A stretch of 24,667 bases of DNA from an uncultured Erysipelotrichaceae bacterium (GCA_934675465.1 CAKUQM010000026.1:1-24667), one strand, 5' to 3'; counted from the stretch's first letter, positions 1 through 8,368 are shown. The notes: generated by a model not told the origin, from the letters alone. Numbers and translations: made by a program.

Positions 1-94
1 TCATTATAAGAAGGTCATATTTCCGCTGGTATCATTTTAAAATGTGATAGTGGTATCAAAATCGCATGTTATTAACACCGTTTTTCTAAAAGGT
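1..94. other. Window edge, no gene assigned
   Basis: No convincing coding region is visible. The plus-strand frames hit stops within the first 50 bases, so at most the last few codons of an upstream gene could be present. I see no clear terminator or RNA gene here. Confidence 0.4.
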
Positions 95-123
95 TTGATT
101 CTGCATTTTTTTTGTTAGAATAA
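95..123 (+). promoter_or_regulatory. Weak candidate promoter for the 151 gene
   Basis: TTGATT at 95-100 could be a -35 box. The -10 is either TAGAAT at 116-121 (15-base spacer) or GAATAA at 118-123 (17-base spacer). Neither combination is ideal. A strong Shine-Dalgarno (GAGGAGGG) follows before the ATG at 151. Confidence 0.3.
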
Positions 124-150
124 AAGTATAAATAAGAGGAGGGCGAATCA

Positions 151-546
151 ATGAAAAAGAAGATCTCAATAATTGTAGTTTCATGCTTATGTGTTGGTCT
201 TTTGACTGTGTTAACTTTGCTGTGGAAAGAGAAGGATGATTTCAATAAATATAATAATCCAGGTGTTATTGTTGGTACCTTCTCAAACAATTTTCCATCT
301 TCTATTGCCTTTATATTTACGCAAGATGGCAAGGCACAAAGATATGTTCAATTTGGTGAGCTAGAAGAAGGTACTTTAAAGAGAATTGGTGATTCTAATA
401 AGTATGATGTTAAGTTTGGTGATGAAGAATATGTGGTTACTTATCATACTGATACGATTGAATTATCATGTGCTGAATTTAGTGAAGAGATTCCTAGAAT
501 TAGTGAAGTACCAACTTATATTAATGTAGAGGGAAAAGGAATATAG
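151..546 (+). CDS. Small membrane-anchored hypothetical protein
   Basis: A 131-residue protein that I do not recognise. Residues 1-4 are basic (MKKK) and about 5-25 form one hydrophobic segment, so it is probably a signal anchor or uncleaved signal peptide with the rest outside the membrane. The segment holds two cysteines (SCLC) but no good lipobox. The outer part, about residues 36-131, is rich in beta-prone stretches with short polar turns (for example TQDGKAQRY and GDEEYVVTY), suggesting a small beta domain. The start is supported by a strong GAGGAGGG ribosome site. The gene is monocistronic and converges on the AlaX genes across a bidirectional terminator. Coding status is likely; function is unknown. 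Confidence 0.75.
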   Translation: MKKKISIIVVSCLCVGLLTVLTLLWKEKDDFNKYNNPGVIVGTFSNNFPSSIAFIFTQDGKAQRYVQFGELEEGTLKRIGDSNKYDVKFGDEEYVVTYHTDTIELSCAEFSEEIPRISEVPTYINVEGKGI

Positions 547-554
547 TTTATAAC

Positions 555-583
555 ACAAAAGGGGCATTGCCCCTTTTGTCTAT
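555..583. terminator. Bidirectional intrinsic terminator
   Basis: Perfect stem ACAAAAGGGGC at 555-565 pairing with GCCCCTTTTGT at 569-579, with a 3-base loop. The GC core is flanked by A and T tracts on both sides, so it can terminate the 151 gene on the plus strand and the AlaX pair on the minus strand. Confidence 0.85.
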
Positions 584-584
584 T

Positions 585-1682
585 TTATAGATTGTTTAAC
601 TTTTCTAATAATTCATCATGACTTAATTTAGAAGATGCAGTTACACAGAATGGAGCACCGCCACCATTTAGTTGTAGTTCATCTTTTAAGCTATTGAAGA
701 TATCACGTGCTTTATTATCATGAGAGATAATTGCGAGTGATGAATCCTTTTCGCTAATTAGGAAACGATCATCACTTATTTCTTTTACTAGGGCCATTCC
801 GATATCTCTCAAAAGAGAGCTATATTCATGGATGGTAATTACTTTATCAGTTGAACTAGTGTAGGCTTTTACTTGGAATTGTAATAATTCTTTCTTTAAA
901 TCAGCTAATTCTTTCTTAAGAGCTTTATTGTTGTCAACTAATGTTTTAGCTGTATCACTTAATTTATCTTTACCAGGATTGATGACTACTGCAGTTTTTC
1001 TATATTCATCATATACTTCTTTTAAATGATCGGCACTTGTCATACCGATTGCACAGTGAAGTCTTGTACCACGAGAAGTTTTCTCATGAGATAGAATTGA
1101 GAAAGAACCAATTTCAGAAGTATTGTTTACATGTAAAGTACCACATGGCTGTTTATCATAATCACCAATCTTAATAATTCTTACTGTATCAAAATGTGCA
1201 TAGTGTTCATCGCCATAGTCCTTACCTGCGACATAAGATATTTCAACATCGATTGAATCTAAAATAGCTTGTCTTACATATTGTTCAAGTTCATCCAAAG
1301 TCTTATCATCTACATCAGTATTAATTTCATACCAGATATTATCAGGGTTAGTTCCAATAGAACCCAATGGAAAATTATGTTTAACACAGAAACCATCCGC
1401 AATATGTAAAGCTGATTGTACGATTGTGTTAGTATGACGTGTGAATAAATCAACTTCCATATGGATTGGATTAGATAGTTCGCCATTTACTTTGTGATAT
1501 AAAGTATCACCATCCCACTTTAAATCTAATACTTCTAAACCATTAATAGTTCCCTTATCTGATGGCATACCACCTTTTTCACCATAGAAGATTGTATCTT
1601 CAAAACAGTAGTAACCATCTTTTTCTTCCTTGATTACAGTATCTAGCACTGTTTCTTTGTAATGATCATAATGTAAGTTCAT
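585..1682 (-). CDS. AlaX-like alanyl-tRNA editing protein, copy 1 (altered Zn motif)
   Basis: A 365-residue protein of the alanyl-tRNA synthetase editing-domain (AlaX) family, which hydrolyses mischarged Ser/Gly-tRNA(Ala). The N-terminal beta-barrel has the GEKGGMPSDKG segment at about residues 34-44. The second-domain Zn site normally reads HxxxH...CxxxH. Here the first His is replaced by Gln (QSALH, Q89-H93), while CGTLH (C180-H184) is intact. A coiled-coil-like linker at about 240-275 leads to a DHHA1-type C-terminal domain with NGGGAPFC near 339-346. It overlaps the end of the upstream paralogue by 17 bases, with its own ribosome site (GGAG) inside that gene, so the two are probably translationally coupled. 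Editing activity is uncertain because of the lost ligand. Confidence 0.85.
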   Translation of the reverse strand: MNLHYDHYKETVLDTVIKEEKDGYYCFEDTIFYGEKGGMPSDKGTINGLEVLDLKWDGDTLYHKVNGELSNPIHMEVDLFTRHTNTIVQSALHIADGFCVKHNFPLGSIGTNPDNIWYEINTDVDDKTLDELEQYVRQAILDSIDVEISYVAGKDYGDEHYAHFDTVRIIKIGDYDKQPCGTLHVNNTSEIGSFSILSHEKTSRGTRLHCAIGMTSADHLKEVYDEYRKTAVVINPGKDKLSDTAKTLVDNNKALKKELADLKKELLQFQVKAYTSSTDKVITIHEYSSLLRDIGMALVKEISDDRFLISEKDSSLAIISHDNKARDIFNSLKDELQLNGGGAPFCVTASSKLSHDELLEKLNNL

Positions 1683-2781
1683 TTATTTTCTCCTTTAACT
1701 TTTCTAATAATTCATCATGGCTTAAGCTTGATGCCACACAAACACAGAATGGAGCACCGCCACCGTTTAATTGTAGCTCATCTTTAATATTATTGAAGAT
1801 ATCACGTGCCTTATTATTGTGTGAAATGATAGCTAGTGTTGCATCTTTTTCACTGATTAAGAAGCGATTGTCGTCTATTTCTTTTACTAGGGCCATTGCG
1901 ATATCTCTTAATAAAGAGCTATCTTCATGGATGGTAATGATCTTATCTGTTGAACTAATATAAGCTTTAGCCTTATATGTTAATAGTTCTTTCTTTAAAT
2001 CAGTGATTTCTTTCTTTAATGCCTTATTATTATCAACTAAAGTTTTGGCTGCATCACTTAACTTATCTCTGCCAGGATTAATGGCTACAATTGTTTTCTT
2101 ATATTCATCATAGACATTCTTTAACTTACTGTCGCTCGCTGAACCAATGGCAGCCTGTAGTCTAATACCACGTGATGATTTTTCATAAGATAGAATTGAG
2201 AATGATCCAATTTCTCTTGTGTTATCAACGTGTGGTGTACTACATGGTTGGCTGTCATAATCACCAATCTTAACAATTCTTAAAGTATCAAATTGTTTAA
2301 AGAATTCATCTTCATAGTCTTTACCATCAATATAAGATATTTCAACATCAACAGAATCTAAGATAGCTTGTCTTACATATTGTTCAAGTTCAACAAGTGT
2401 TTTTTCTTCTACCTTAGTATTAATCTCATACCAAATATTATCTAAGTTAGCTCCAAAGGCATCATATGGTAGATTGTGTTTTACCATGAAACCATGGATT
2501 AGATGGATAGCTGAGTGAACAATTGTATTATTGTGCCTTGTTAAGAAGTCAACTTCCATATGGATTGGATTAGATAGTGTTCCATCAACCTTATGATAAA
2601 GCGTATCGCCTTCCCATTTTAAATCTAATACTTCTAAACTATTAATAGTTCCTTTGTCACTTGGCATACCGCCTTTTTCACCAAAGAAGACAGTATCTTC
2701 AAAAGAGTAATAACCATCTTTTTCTTCTTTGATTACAGTATCTAGTACTGTTTCTTTATAATGATCATAATGTAAATTCAT
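1666..2781 (-). CDS. AlaX-like alanyl-tRNA editing protein, copy 2 (intact Zn motif)
   Basis: Paralogue of the downstream gene with very similar sequence throughout, so the pair arose by tandem duplication. Counting from the ATG at 2781, the metal site is complete: HSAIH (H89-H93) and CSTPH (C180-H184). The C-terminal DHHA1 domain ends in NGGGAPFCV. Two adjacent ATGs exist at 2784 and 2781. The CGGAGGG ribosome site lies only 3 bases before the first but 6 before the second, and the second gives the same MNLHYDHYKET start as copy 1, so I chose 2781. The last residues (EKINELTL) are an out-of-frame reading of copy 1's ribosome site and first codons. Expected role: a free-standing trans-editing factor that clears Ser-tRNA(Ala). 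Confidence 0.88.
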   Translation of the reverse strand: MNLHYDHYKETVLDTVIKEEKDGYYSFEDTVFFGEKGGMPSDKGTINSLEVLDLKWEGDTLYHKVDGTLSNPIHMEVDFLTRHNNTIVHSAIHLIHGFMVKHNLPYDAFGANLDNIWYEINTKVEEKTLVELEQYVRQAILDSVDVEISYIDGKDYEDEFFKQFDTLRIVKIGDYDSQPCSTPHVDNTREIGSFSILSYEKSSRGIRLQAAIGSASDSKLKNVYDEYKKTIVAINPGRDKLSDAAKTLVDNNKALKKEITDLKKELLTYKAKAYISSTDKIITIHEDSSLLRDIAMALVKEIDDNRFLISEKDATLAIISHNNKARDIFNNIKDELQLNGGGAPFCVCVASSLSHDELLEKLKEKINELTL

Positions 2782-2803
2782 CATTTACCCTCCGCTAATA
2801 TTT

Positions 2804-2809
2804 AGTATA
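2804..2809 (-). promoter_or_regulatory. Candidate -10 box for the AlaX pair
   Basis: TATACT on the minus strand, about 23 bases upstream of the ATG at 2781. No good -35 is seen at 17 bases. The gap to the divergent MATE gene is only about 55 bases, so any promoters for the two genes must overlap. Confidence 0.4.
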
Positions 2810-2836
2810 TAGGAAATATTGAATAAAGGTAATACA

Positions 2837-4183
2837 ATGGTGGATATGAGAACTAAAAGAGAAGATTTATTAAATGGAAATATATTAAAAACGATCCTTT
2901 TCTTGTCGGCTCCAATGATGGCACAGGGGGTTTTGAATACAGCCTATAATTTAGCTGATATGGTGTGGCTTGGTAGACTTTCTGCTGATGCGGTAACTGC
3001 TGCAGGTATGGCTGGCATGTTTACATGGTTTGCGTTTGGTGTGGTTGTTATTAATAGAACAGGAACTCAAGTTAGAGTTGGACAATCGTTGGGTGCAGGA
3101 GATAGAAGTAGAGCCTTAAGTTATGCATCAGCTGGCTTTCAATTAATTTTATTAGAAGGCTTGTTTTTATCAATTGTTGGAACACTAGGGGCTGATGCCT
3201 ATATTAATGCCTTTGGACTAGAGTCTAAGACAATGATTAAAGATTCTATTGATTATATGGTTGTTTGTTCAATCTTTCTATTAGTGTCTTTCTTTAATAA
3301 TATGTTCTCGGGTATTCATAATGCTAGGGGTGATTCTAGAACACCTTTTGTGATTAATGCGGCAGGCTTGTTTACCAATATAGTTTTAGATCCAATATTA
3401 ATTTTTAAATTTGGTATGGGAGTTAAGGGCGCTGCTATTGCGACCATTATTGCCCAGTCTGTTTCTTTAGTTATGAATTTTTATATAGCTTCTAAGGATG
3501 AGTTTATTATTTCAATTCCAATTTTGAAGAAACAAGATAGCTATTATTATAAAGATATTACTAAGATTGGCTTACCAACAGGACTTGAGAATATTGCGTT
3601 CTCAGTTATTACGATGGTTATGTCTAGATTTATCACATCATTTGGTGATGCGGCTATTTCGGCTCAAAAGATTGGTACACAAATTGAATCGATTACTTAT
3701 GTTGCGGCAGAAGGCTTTTCTAGTGCTGGTAATGCCTTTATAGCTCAAAACTATGGTGCAAAGAAAAAGGATCGTATTGCCAATGGCAAGAAGACAATTG
3801 AGGGTATTGGTATTGTATGGGGAACTTTCTGTACTCTTGTTTTGGTGTTGTTCCCAAGACAGATTATTTCTATTTTTATTAGAGAAAAGGATGTTATTGA
3901 GATTGGTGCTTCTTATTTAAGAATTTTAGGTTTCTCTCAATTATTTAATGTGAATGAATATACTTCAGCCGGTGTTTTTAATGGACTAGGTATTACCTTA
4001 CCGCCTTCTTTGGTTGGTGTTAGTTTAACTGCTCTAAGAATTCCTTTGGCTTATATCCTACAACAATCAATGGGCCTGGATGGTATCTGGTGGACATGTT
4101 CTATTTCAGCTAGTTTGAAGGGCATCGTCTTAACACTTTGGTTAAACTATACGCTTAAGCACAAGATACTTGTTGAAGGTTGA
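2837..4183 (+). CDS. MATE-family multidrug/cation antiporter
   Basis: A 448-residue polytopic membrane protein of the MATE family, which exports drugs or other organic cations in exchange for Na+ or H+. About twelve hydrophobic segments run through it. Family-typical stretches include PMMAQGVLNTAYNLADMVWLGRL near the N terminus, GDSRTPFVIN in the middle of the first half, and GLPTGLENIAFSVI opening the second half. A TTG at 2819 could extend it by 6 residues, but AAAGG at 2826-2830 sits 7 bases before the ATG at 2837, so I chose that start. It is divergent from the AlaX pair. Substrate cannot be inferred. It is followed by a dyad and terminator before the ABC operon. Confidence 0.9.
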   Translation: MVDMRTKREDLLNGNILKTILFLSAPMMAQGVLNTAYNLADMVWLGRLSADAVTAAGMAGMFTWFAFGVVVINRTGTQVRVGQSLGAGDRSRALSYASAGFQLILLEGLFLSIVGTLGADAYINAFGLESKTMIKDSIDYMVVCSIFLLVSFFNNMFSGIHNARGDSRTPFVINAAGLFTNIVLDPILIFKFGMGVKGAAIATIIAQSVSLVMNFYIASKDEFIISIPILKKQDSYYYKDITKIGLPTGLENIAFSVITMVMSRFITSFGDAAISAQKIGTQIESITYVAAEGFSSAGNAFIAQNYGAKKKDRIANGKKTIEGIGIVWGTFCTLVLVLFPRQIISIFIREKDVIEIGASYLRILGFSQLFNVNEYTSAGVFNGLGITLPPSLVGVSLTALRIPLAYILQQSMGLDGIWWTCSISASLKGIVLTLWLNYTLKHKILVEG

Positions 4184-4220
4184 CTTTTTTAGTTAGAGGT
4201 GCTTAACTATATACAGTTAA
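4180..4220 (+). promoter_or_regulatory. Candidate promoter with operator-like dyad before the ABC operon
   Basis: TTGACT at 4180-4185, overlapping the MATE stop codon, is a good -35. Seventeen bases later lies TTAACT (4203-4208), a poor -10. TTAACT is also the left arm of the inverted repeat TTAACT-N6-AGTTAA (4203-4220). A repressor bound there would cover the -10. No regulator gene is adjacent. Confidence 0.4.
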
Positions 4221-4225
4221 CATAT

Positions 4226-4248
4226 GCTAACTTAGGTTAGCTTTTTTT
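4226..4248 (+). terminator. Intrinsic terminator in the ABC operon leader
   Basis: GCTAAC (4226-4231), loop TTAG, GTTAGC (4236-4241), then seven T. It terminates MATE transcription and would also interrupt any transcript begun at the 4180 promoter. A second GCTAAC at 4269-4274, just before the ribosome site of the next gene, could pair with the same GTTAGC arm instead. Confidence 0.75.
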
Positions 4249-4288
4249 AAGACTATTAATTAGTCAATGCTAACTAGAGGGAAAGTTT

Positions 4289-6004
4289 ATGATAAATAAA
4301 AGATTAGTTAATACTGTAAGTGAGAGTAAGAAATATATCTTTGGGAATGTACTGTGTCAATGGATATCTTTGTTGGCTAATATTCTTTTGATGTATGAAA
4401 TAGCGATAATGTTGGGCAATTTAAGGGATGCAAGGCAAATGATGATTACCTTGTTTGTGTCAATAATAGCTTTAGTACTACGTTATATATGCACAAATAT
4501 TTCTAGTAAGTTATCATATTTATCTTCTAAGTCGGTTAAGAAGAAATTAAGGGAAATGATTTTTGAGAAATTATATCATTTGGGTTCATCTTATAAAGAG
4601 AAAGTAAACTCATCAGAGATAGTGCAGGTAGCTGTTGAGGGTGTTGATCAATTAGAGACTTATTTTGGTTCTTATTTGCCTCAATTCTTTTATGCGATGT
4701 TGGCGCCTTTGACATTATTTGTTGTCTTGTGTTTTGTGAATGTTCCTAGTGCAATCGTCTTACTAGTGTGTGTACCATTAATTCCAATTACTATTGTGAT
4801 TATTCAAAAGTGGGCAAAGAAGCTACTTTCTAGATATTGGGATCAATATAGCGAACTTGGTGATACTTTCTTGGAGAATCTACAGGGTTTAACTACTTCT
4901 AAGATTTACGGGGCTGATGAGTATAAGCATCAAGAGATGAAAAAACAGAGCGAGCGTTTTAGAAAAATTACGATGAAGGTTCTAACGATGCAACTTAATT
5001 CCATCACTATTATGGATATAGTGGCTTATGGTGGTGCGGCTTTGGGTGTTATTCTTTCGATAACTCAATATAGAGCGGGTAATGTTGATTTAAGTGGTTG
5101 TCTATTAATTATTTTGTTGGCAGCCGATTTCTTCTTGCCTATGAGAATGTTGGGTTCTTATTTTCATATTGCGATGAATGGTATGGCTGCTTCTGAGAAG
5201 ATTTTTAGGTTGTTGGATCTAAAGGTGGATGATGTTGGTGGTAAAGTTATTGAAAATGATTATTCAATCAAAGTTGAACATCTTAACTTTTCATACGATG
5301 TGAATAGAGAAATATTACATGATGTTAGTATGTCTTTTCCAATGGGTAGTTTTACAGCTATTGTGGGTGAATCGGGTTGTGGTAAGTCTACTTTGGCTGG
5401 AATACTGGTTGGTAGGAATAAGGGCTATTTAGGTGACGTTAGTGTTGGTGGTGTTTCTTTAAGGGAAGTTGGCGAAGCGAGTTTAATGGATACTATCACT
5501 TATATTTCTCATGCTTCTTATATTTTTAAGGGCAGTGTTAGGGATAATTTGTTGTTGGCTAATCCAAAGTGTAATGAACAAACATTGTGGAAGGTTTTAG
5601 AGAGAGTTAATTTAGCTTCTTTCTTAAAAGAAGAAGGTGGTTTGGATACCATGTTGAATGAAAAGGGCAGCAATTTATCGGGCGGTCAATGTCAACGATT
5701 AGCTTTGGCTCGTGCATTATTACATGATTCTAGAGTTTATATCTTTGATGAGGCTACTTCTAATATTGATGTAGAGAGTGAAAATGACATCATGAAAGAG
5801 ATTCATAATTTGGCTAAGACTAAGACGGTTATATTAATTTCTCATCGTTTAGCTAATGTAGAGAATGCTGATAACATTTATGTTTTAGACAAGGGTAGTG
5901 TTGTTGAATATGGTAAGCATGAAGACTTATTAAAGAAAAATGGTGTTTATAAGAATTTGTGGACTTCTCAACAAGAGTTAGAGAAGTATGTAGGAGGAAA
6001 ATAG
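4289..6004 (+). CDS. ABC exporter half-transporter, CydD-like
   Basis: A 571-residue fused permease-ATPase. The membrane domain of about six helices occupies roughly residues 15-310 and the ATPase domain the rest. ATPase motifs are complete: Walker A GESGCGKST (360-368), signature LSGGQ (463-467), Walker B ending D487-E488, and switch His H519 (ISHR). Its architecture and pairing resemble CydD/CydC, which in other bacteria export glutathione or cysteine or are linked to haem and cytochrome bd assembly. Annotation pipelines often call such pairs amino-acid ABC transporter ATP-binding/permease proteins. The start has AGAGGG (4276-4281) 7 bases upstream. The partner starts 2 bases after the stop, so a heterodimer is very likely. 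Substrate is not determined. Confidence 0.88.
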   Translation: MINKRLVNTVSESKKYIFGNVLCQWISLLANILLMYEIAIMLGNLRDARQMMITLFVSIIALVLRYICTNISSKLSYLSSKSVKKKLREMIFEKLYHLGSSYKEKVNSSEIVQVAVEGVDQLETYFGSYLPQFFYAMLAPLTLFVVLCFVNVPSAIVLLVCVPLIPITIVIIQKWAKKLLSRYWDQYSELGDTFLENLQGLTTSKIYGADEYKHQEMKKQSERFRKITMKVLTMQLNSITIMDIVAYGGAALGVILSITQYRAGNVDLSGCLLIILLAADFFLPMRMLGSYFHIAMNGMAASEKIFRLLDLKVDDVGGKVIENDYSIKVEHLNFSYDVNREILHDVSMSFPMGSFTAIVGESGCGKSTLAGILVGRNKGYLGDVSVGGVSLREVGEASLMDTITYISHASYIFKGSVRDNLLLANPKCNEQTLWKVLERVNLASFLKEEGGLDTMLNEKGSNLSGGQCQRLALARALLHDSRVYIFDEATSNIDVESENDIMKEIHNLAKTKTVILISHRLANVENADNIYVLDKGSVVEYGKHEDLLKKNGVYKNLWTSQQELEKYVGGK

Positions 6005-6006
6005 TC

Positions 6007-7629
6007 ATGAAAAGAAGTGGTTTTAGGGTAATGAGAGAGCTAGTTGGTTTGGTAAGACCACTAACTGGCTATATGTTTCTGGCTATAATGCTTGGTTTGT
6101 TGGGTAATCTATGTGCTACTTTTATTACGATTATTGGTGCTTATGCCATTGTAGGAGAATATAGTTTAAAGATTTTGTTTACAATCTTGATTATAATTGC
6201 CTTAATTAGAGGTTTCTTAAGATATGGTGAACAAACTTGTAACCATTATATTGCGTTTAAATTATTGGCTTTAATAAGAGATAAGGTCTTTGCTGCTTTA
6301 AGACGCTTGTGTCCTGCTAAGTTAGATGGCAAGGATAAGGGCAATTTGATTTCGATTATTACTTCGGATATTGAATTGTTGGAAGTGTTTTATGCTCACA
6401 CTATTTCGCCTATTTGTATCGCTTTCTTGTTTTGTGTGGTGATGATAATTTTTATTGGTAGAATCCATATTTTATTAGGTTTATTAGCTTTGATAGCTTA
6501 TATAACAGTGGGGCTTGTTTTGCCTCTGTTGGCTTCAAAAAGAAGTGGTGATGTTGGAATCAAATATCGTAATAAGGCAGGTAATTTATCGGCTTTTGTG
6601 TTAGATAGTTTAAGAGGTTTAAATGAGACTATTCAATATAATCAAATGAATAATAGAGTAAAGCAGATGGATGAAATGACTGATTCTTTATTAGATACTG
6701 ATAAAGAAATGAAGTCTAATGTTGGCAAGAATATGGCTCTTACTAATACCGTTATTTTGTCTTTTGACTTAATGATGTTGTTTGTATCGGCTTATTTGGT
6801 GGATTTTAAGGGCTGCGTAATTGCTACTTTGGCTTTGATGAGTTCATTTGGTCCATGTGTTTCTTTATCAGCCTTAGGTACAACGCTACAAAGTACTTTT
6901 GCCGCAGGCAATCGGGTCTTGGATATCTTAAAAGAGAGTCCTGTGCTTGAGGATGTTGTTGGTAAGGATGATGTAAGCTTTGATGGTGCGAGCGCTAATA
7001 ATGTTGAGTTTTCTTATGGTGATGAGAATATCTTGAATAACTTATCTATTAATGTACCTAAAGGAAAGATTATCGGTATTATGGGTAAGTCGGGTTCTGG
7101 TAAGACTACTTTGTTGAAGTTGTTTATGCGTTTTTGGAAGATTGATAAGGGTAGCATTAATATTTCTAATAAGAATATTGAAGATATCAACACAAAGAAC
7201 CTAAGGTGCATGGAGAGTTATGTTACCCAGGAAACATGTTTGTTTCATGATTCGATTATAAATAATTTAAGAATAGCTAAATTGGATGCGACAAAGGAAG
7301 AAGTGATAGAGGCTTGTAAGAAGGCTTCAGTTCATGATTTTATTGAGTCTTTACCAAATGGTTATGATACTAGTGTTGGAGAATTGGGTGATACTTTATC
7401 GGGTGGTGAAAGACAGCGTCTTGGTTTGGCTAGAGCTTTCTTGCATGATGGGGATTTCATGTTGTTGGATGAGCCTACTTCTAATTTGGATAGTTTAAAT
7501 GAGGCGGTTATTTTAAAGTCTATTAAGGAAGAATGTGAGTCGAAGACGGTTCTTCTTGTGTCTCATCGTAAGTCTACGATGTCTATTGTGGATAAGTGTT
7601 ATTCGGTTGAAAGTGGAAGAATGAGCTAA
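6007..7629 (+). CDS. ABC exporter half-transporter, CydC-like partner
   Basis: A 540-residue permease-ATPase, second half of a probable heterodimer. The membrane domain spans about residues 10-300. ATPase motifs are complete: Walker A GKSGSGKTT (360-368), signature LSGGE (464-468), Walker B ending D488-E489, and switch His H520 (VSHR). The reading frame is open back to 5959, but AGGAGG at 5992-5997 lies 9 bases before the ATG at 6007, just past the partner's stop codon. I therefore use 6007. Both ATP sites look catalytically competent, unlike the degenerate exporter at the end of the window. Its stop overlaps the start of the NOSP gene (TAATG). Confidence 0.88.
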   Translation: MKRSGFRVMRELVGLVRPLTGYMFLAIMLGLLGNLCATFITIIGAYAIVGEYSLKILFTILIIIALIRGFLRYGEQTCNHYIAFKLLALIRDKVFAALRRLCPAKLDGKDKGNLISIITSDIELLEVFYAHTISPICIAFLFCVVMIIFIGRIHILLGLLALIAYITVGLVLPLLASKRSGDVGIKYRNKAGNLSAFVLDSLRGLNETIQYNQMNNRVKQMDEMTDSLLDTDKEMKSNVGKNMALTNTVILSFDLMMLFVSAYLVDFKGCVIATLALMSSFGPCVSLSALGTTLQSTFAAGNRVLDILKESPVLEDVVGKDDVSFDGASANNVEFSYGDENILNNLSINVPKGKIIGIMGKSGSGKTTLLKLFMRFWKIDKGSINISNKNIEDINTKNLRCMESYVTQETCLFHDSIINNLRIAKLDATKEEVIEACKKASVHDFIESLPNGYDTSVGELGDTLSGGERQRLGLARAFLHDGDFMLLDEPTSNLDSLNEAVILKSIKEECESKTVLLVSHRKSTMSIVDKCYSVESGRMS

Positions 7630-7937
7630 TGGATATTGAATCAAAGAGAGAAAGGGAGAAGGAATTAGTTTCTTTTATGATAGAGCTATATTGTAAGAAG
7701 AAACATAAAAGTAAAGAGTTGTGCCCTGAGTGTAGAGAATTAGATGCATATGCAAGAAGTAGGGTGGATAGTTGTCCTTTTATGGAAACTAAGACTTTTT
7801 GTTCAAAGTGTCAGGTTCATTGTTACAAGAAAGACATGAGAGAAAAGATAAAGGAAGTAATGCGTTTCTCTGGTCCTAGGATGTTGTTTCATCATCCTAT
7901 TATTGCGATAAGACATTTGATAGAGAGGAAGAAATAA
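7629..7937 (+). CDS. Cys-rich NOSP-family protein (nitrous oxide-stimulated promoter family)
   Basis: A 102-residue cytoplasmic protein matching what I recall of the 'nitrous oxide-stimulated promoter' family (Pfam NOSP). Seven cysteines are visible: C22, C32 and C35 (CPEC), C49 (CPF), and C58, C61 and C65 (CSKCQVHC), with H26 and H64 nearby. They are likely to bind Zn or another metal. The conserved C-terminal stretch MRFSGPRMLFHHP is present. Biochemical function is unknown for the family as far as I know. The start overlaps the stop of the CydC-like gene by one base and the end abuts the next ATG, so it is co-translated in this operon. This context suggests a redox or metal-linked accessory role, which is inference only. 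Confidence 0.8.
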   Translation: MDIESKREREKELVSFMIELYCKKKHKSKELCPECRELDAYARSRVDSCPFMETKTFCSKCQVHCYKKDMREKIKEVMRFSGPRMLFHHPIIAIRHLIERKK

Positions 7938-8312
7938 ATGAAAAGAATAATATATATTGTGTTGGGTTGTATAGGCTTAGTGTTGGGCGCTATAGGGGCA
8001 GCTTTACCGCTAATTCCATCATTTCCGTTTTTGATGATGGCTGCCTTTTGTTTCGCAAGATCAAGTGAAAAACTTGATAGATGGTTTAAGAGCACTAAAT
8101 TATATGAAGATAATCTAAAAGATTTTGTCTCAGGAAGAGGCATGACTATTAAGGCTAAAGTTAGAATCATGATTACGGTTACTATCTTGATGAGCATTGG
8201 TTTTGTGATGATGGGTCTAAAGGGCATTGTTGCTGGTTGTATTGTCTTAAGTGTTGTATGGCTTTTCCATATCATTTATTTTGTCTTTGGGATTAAGACT
8301 TTGGTTGAGTAA
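7938..8312 (+). CDS. DUF454 (YbaN-like) membrane protein
   Basis: A 124-residue inner-membrane protein of the DUF454/YbaN family. There are hydrophobic segments at about residues 3-22, 28-40, 78-97 and 98-118. The family hallmark is visible: P-L-I-P-x-F-P-F then AAFCFARSSEKLDRW (residues about 24-50), followed by a polar stretch with a Tyr-Glu-Asp-Asn-Leu run. The ATG follows the NOSP stop directly, with GAGGAAG as ribosome site inside the NOSP gene. It is the last gene of the four-gene operon and is followed by a hairpin terminator. Function of the family is not established to my knowledge. Confidence 0.82.
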   Translation: MKRIIYIVLGCIGLVLGAIGAALPLIPSFPFLMMAAFCFARSSEKLDRWFKSTKLYEDNLKDFVSGRGMTIKAKVRIMITVTILMSIGFVMMGLKGIVAGCIVLSVVWLFHIIYFVFGIKTLVE

Positions 8313-8318
8313 AGAGTT

Positions 8319-8345
8319 AAAGATTGGGTTATCCAGTCTTTTTAA
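8319..8345 (+). terminator. Intrinsic terminator of the ABC/NOSP/DUF454 operon
   Basis: Stem AAGATTGG (8320-8327) with CCAGTCTT (8333-8340), one G-U pair, loop of 5, then T-rich sequence. Confidence 0.7.
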
Positions 8346-8368
8346 TTGTCAAATAAAACCCCTAGATT

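Noticed and set aside
5959..6006. Upstream start for the CydC-like gene
   Set aside because: It would overlap the partner gene by 46 bases without a ribosome site. AGGAGG precedes the ATG at 6007.
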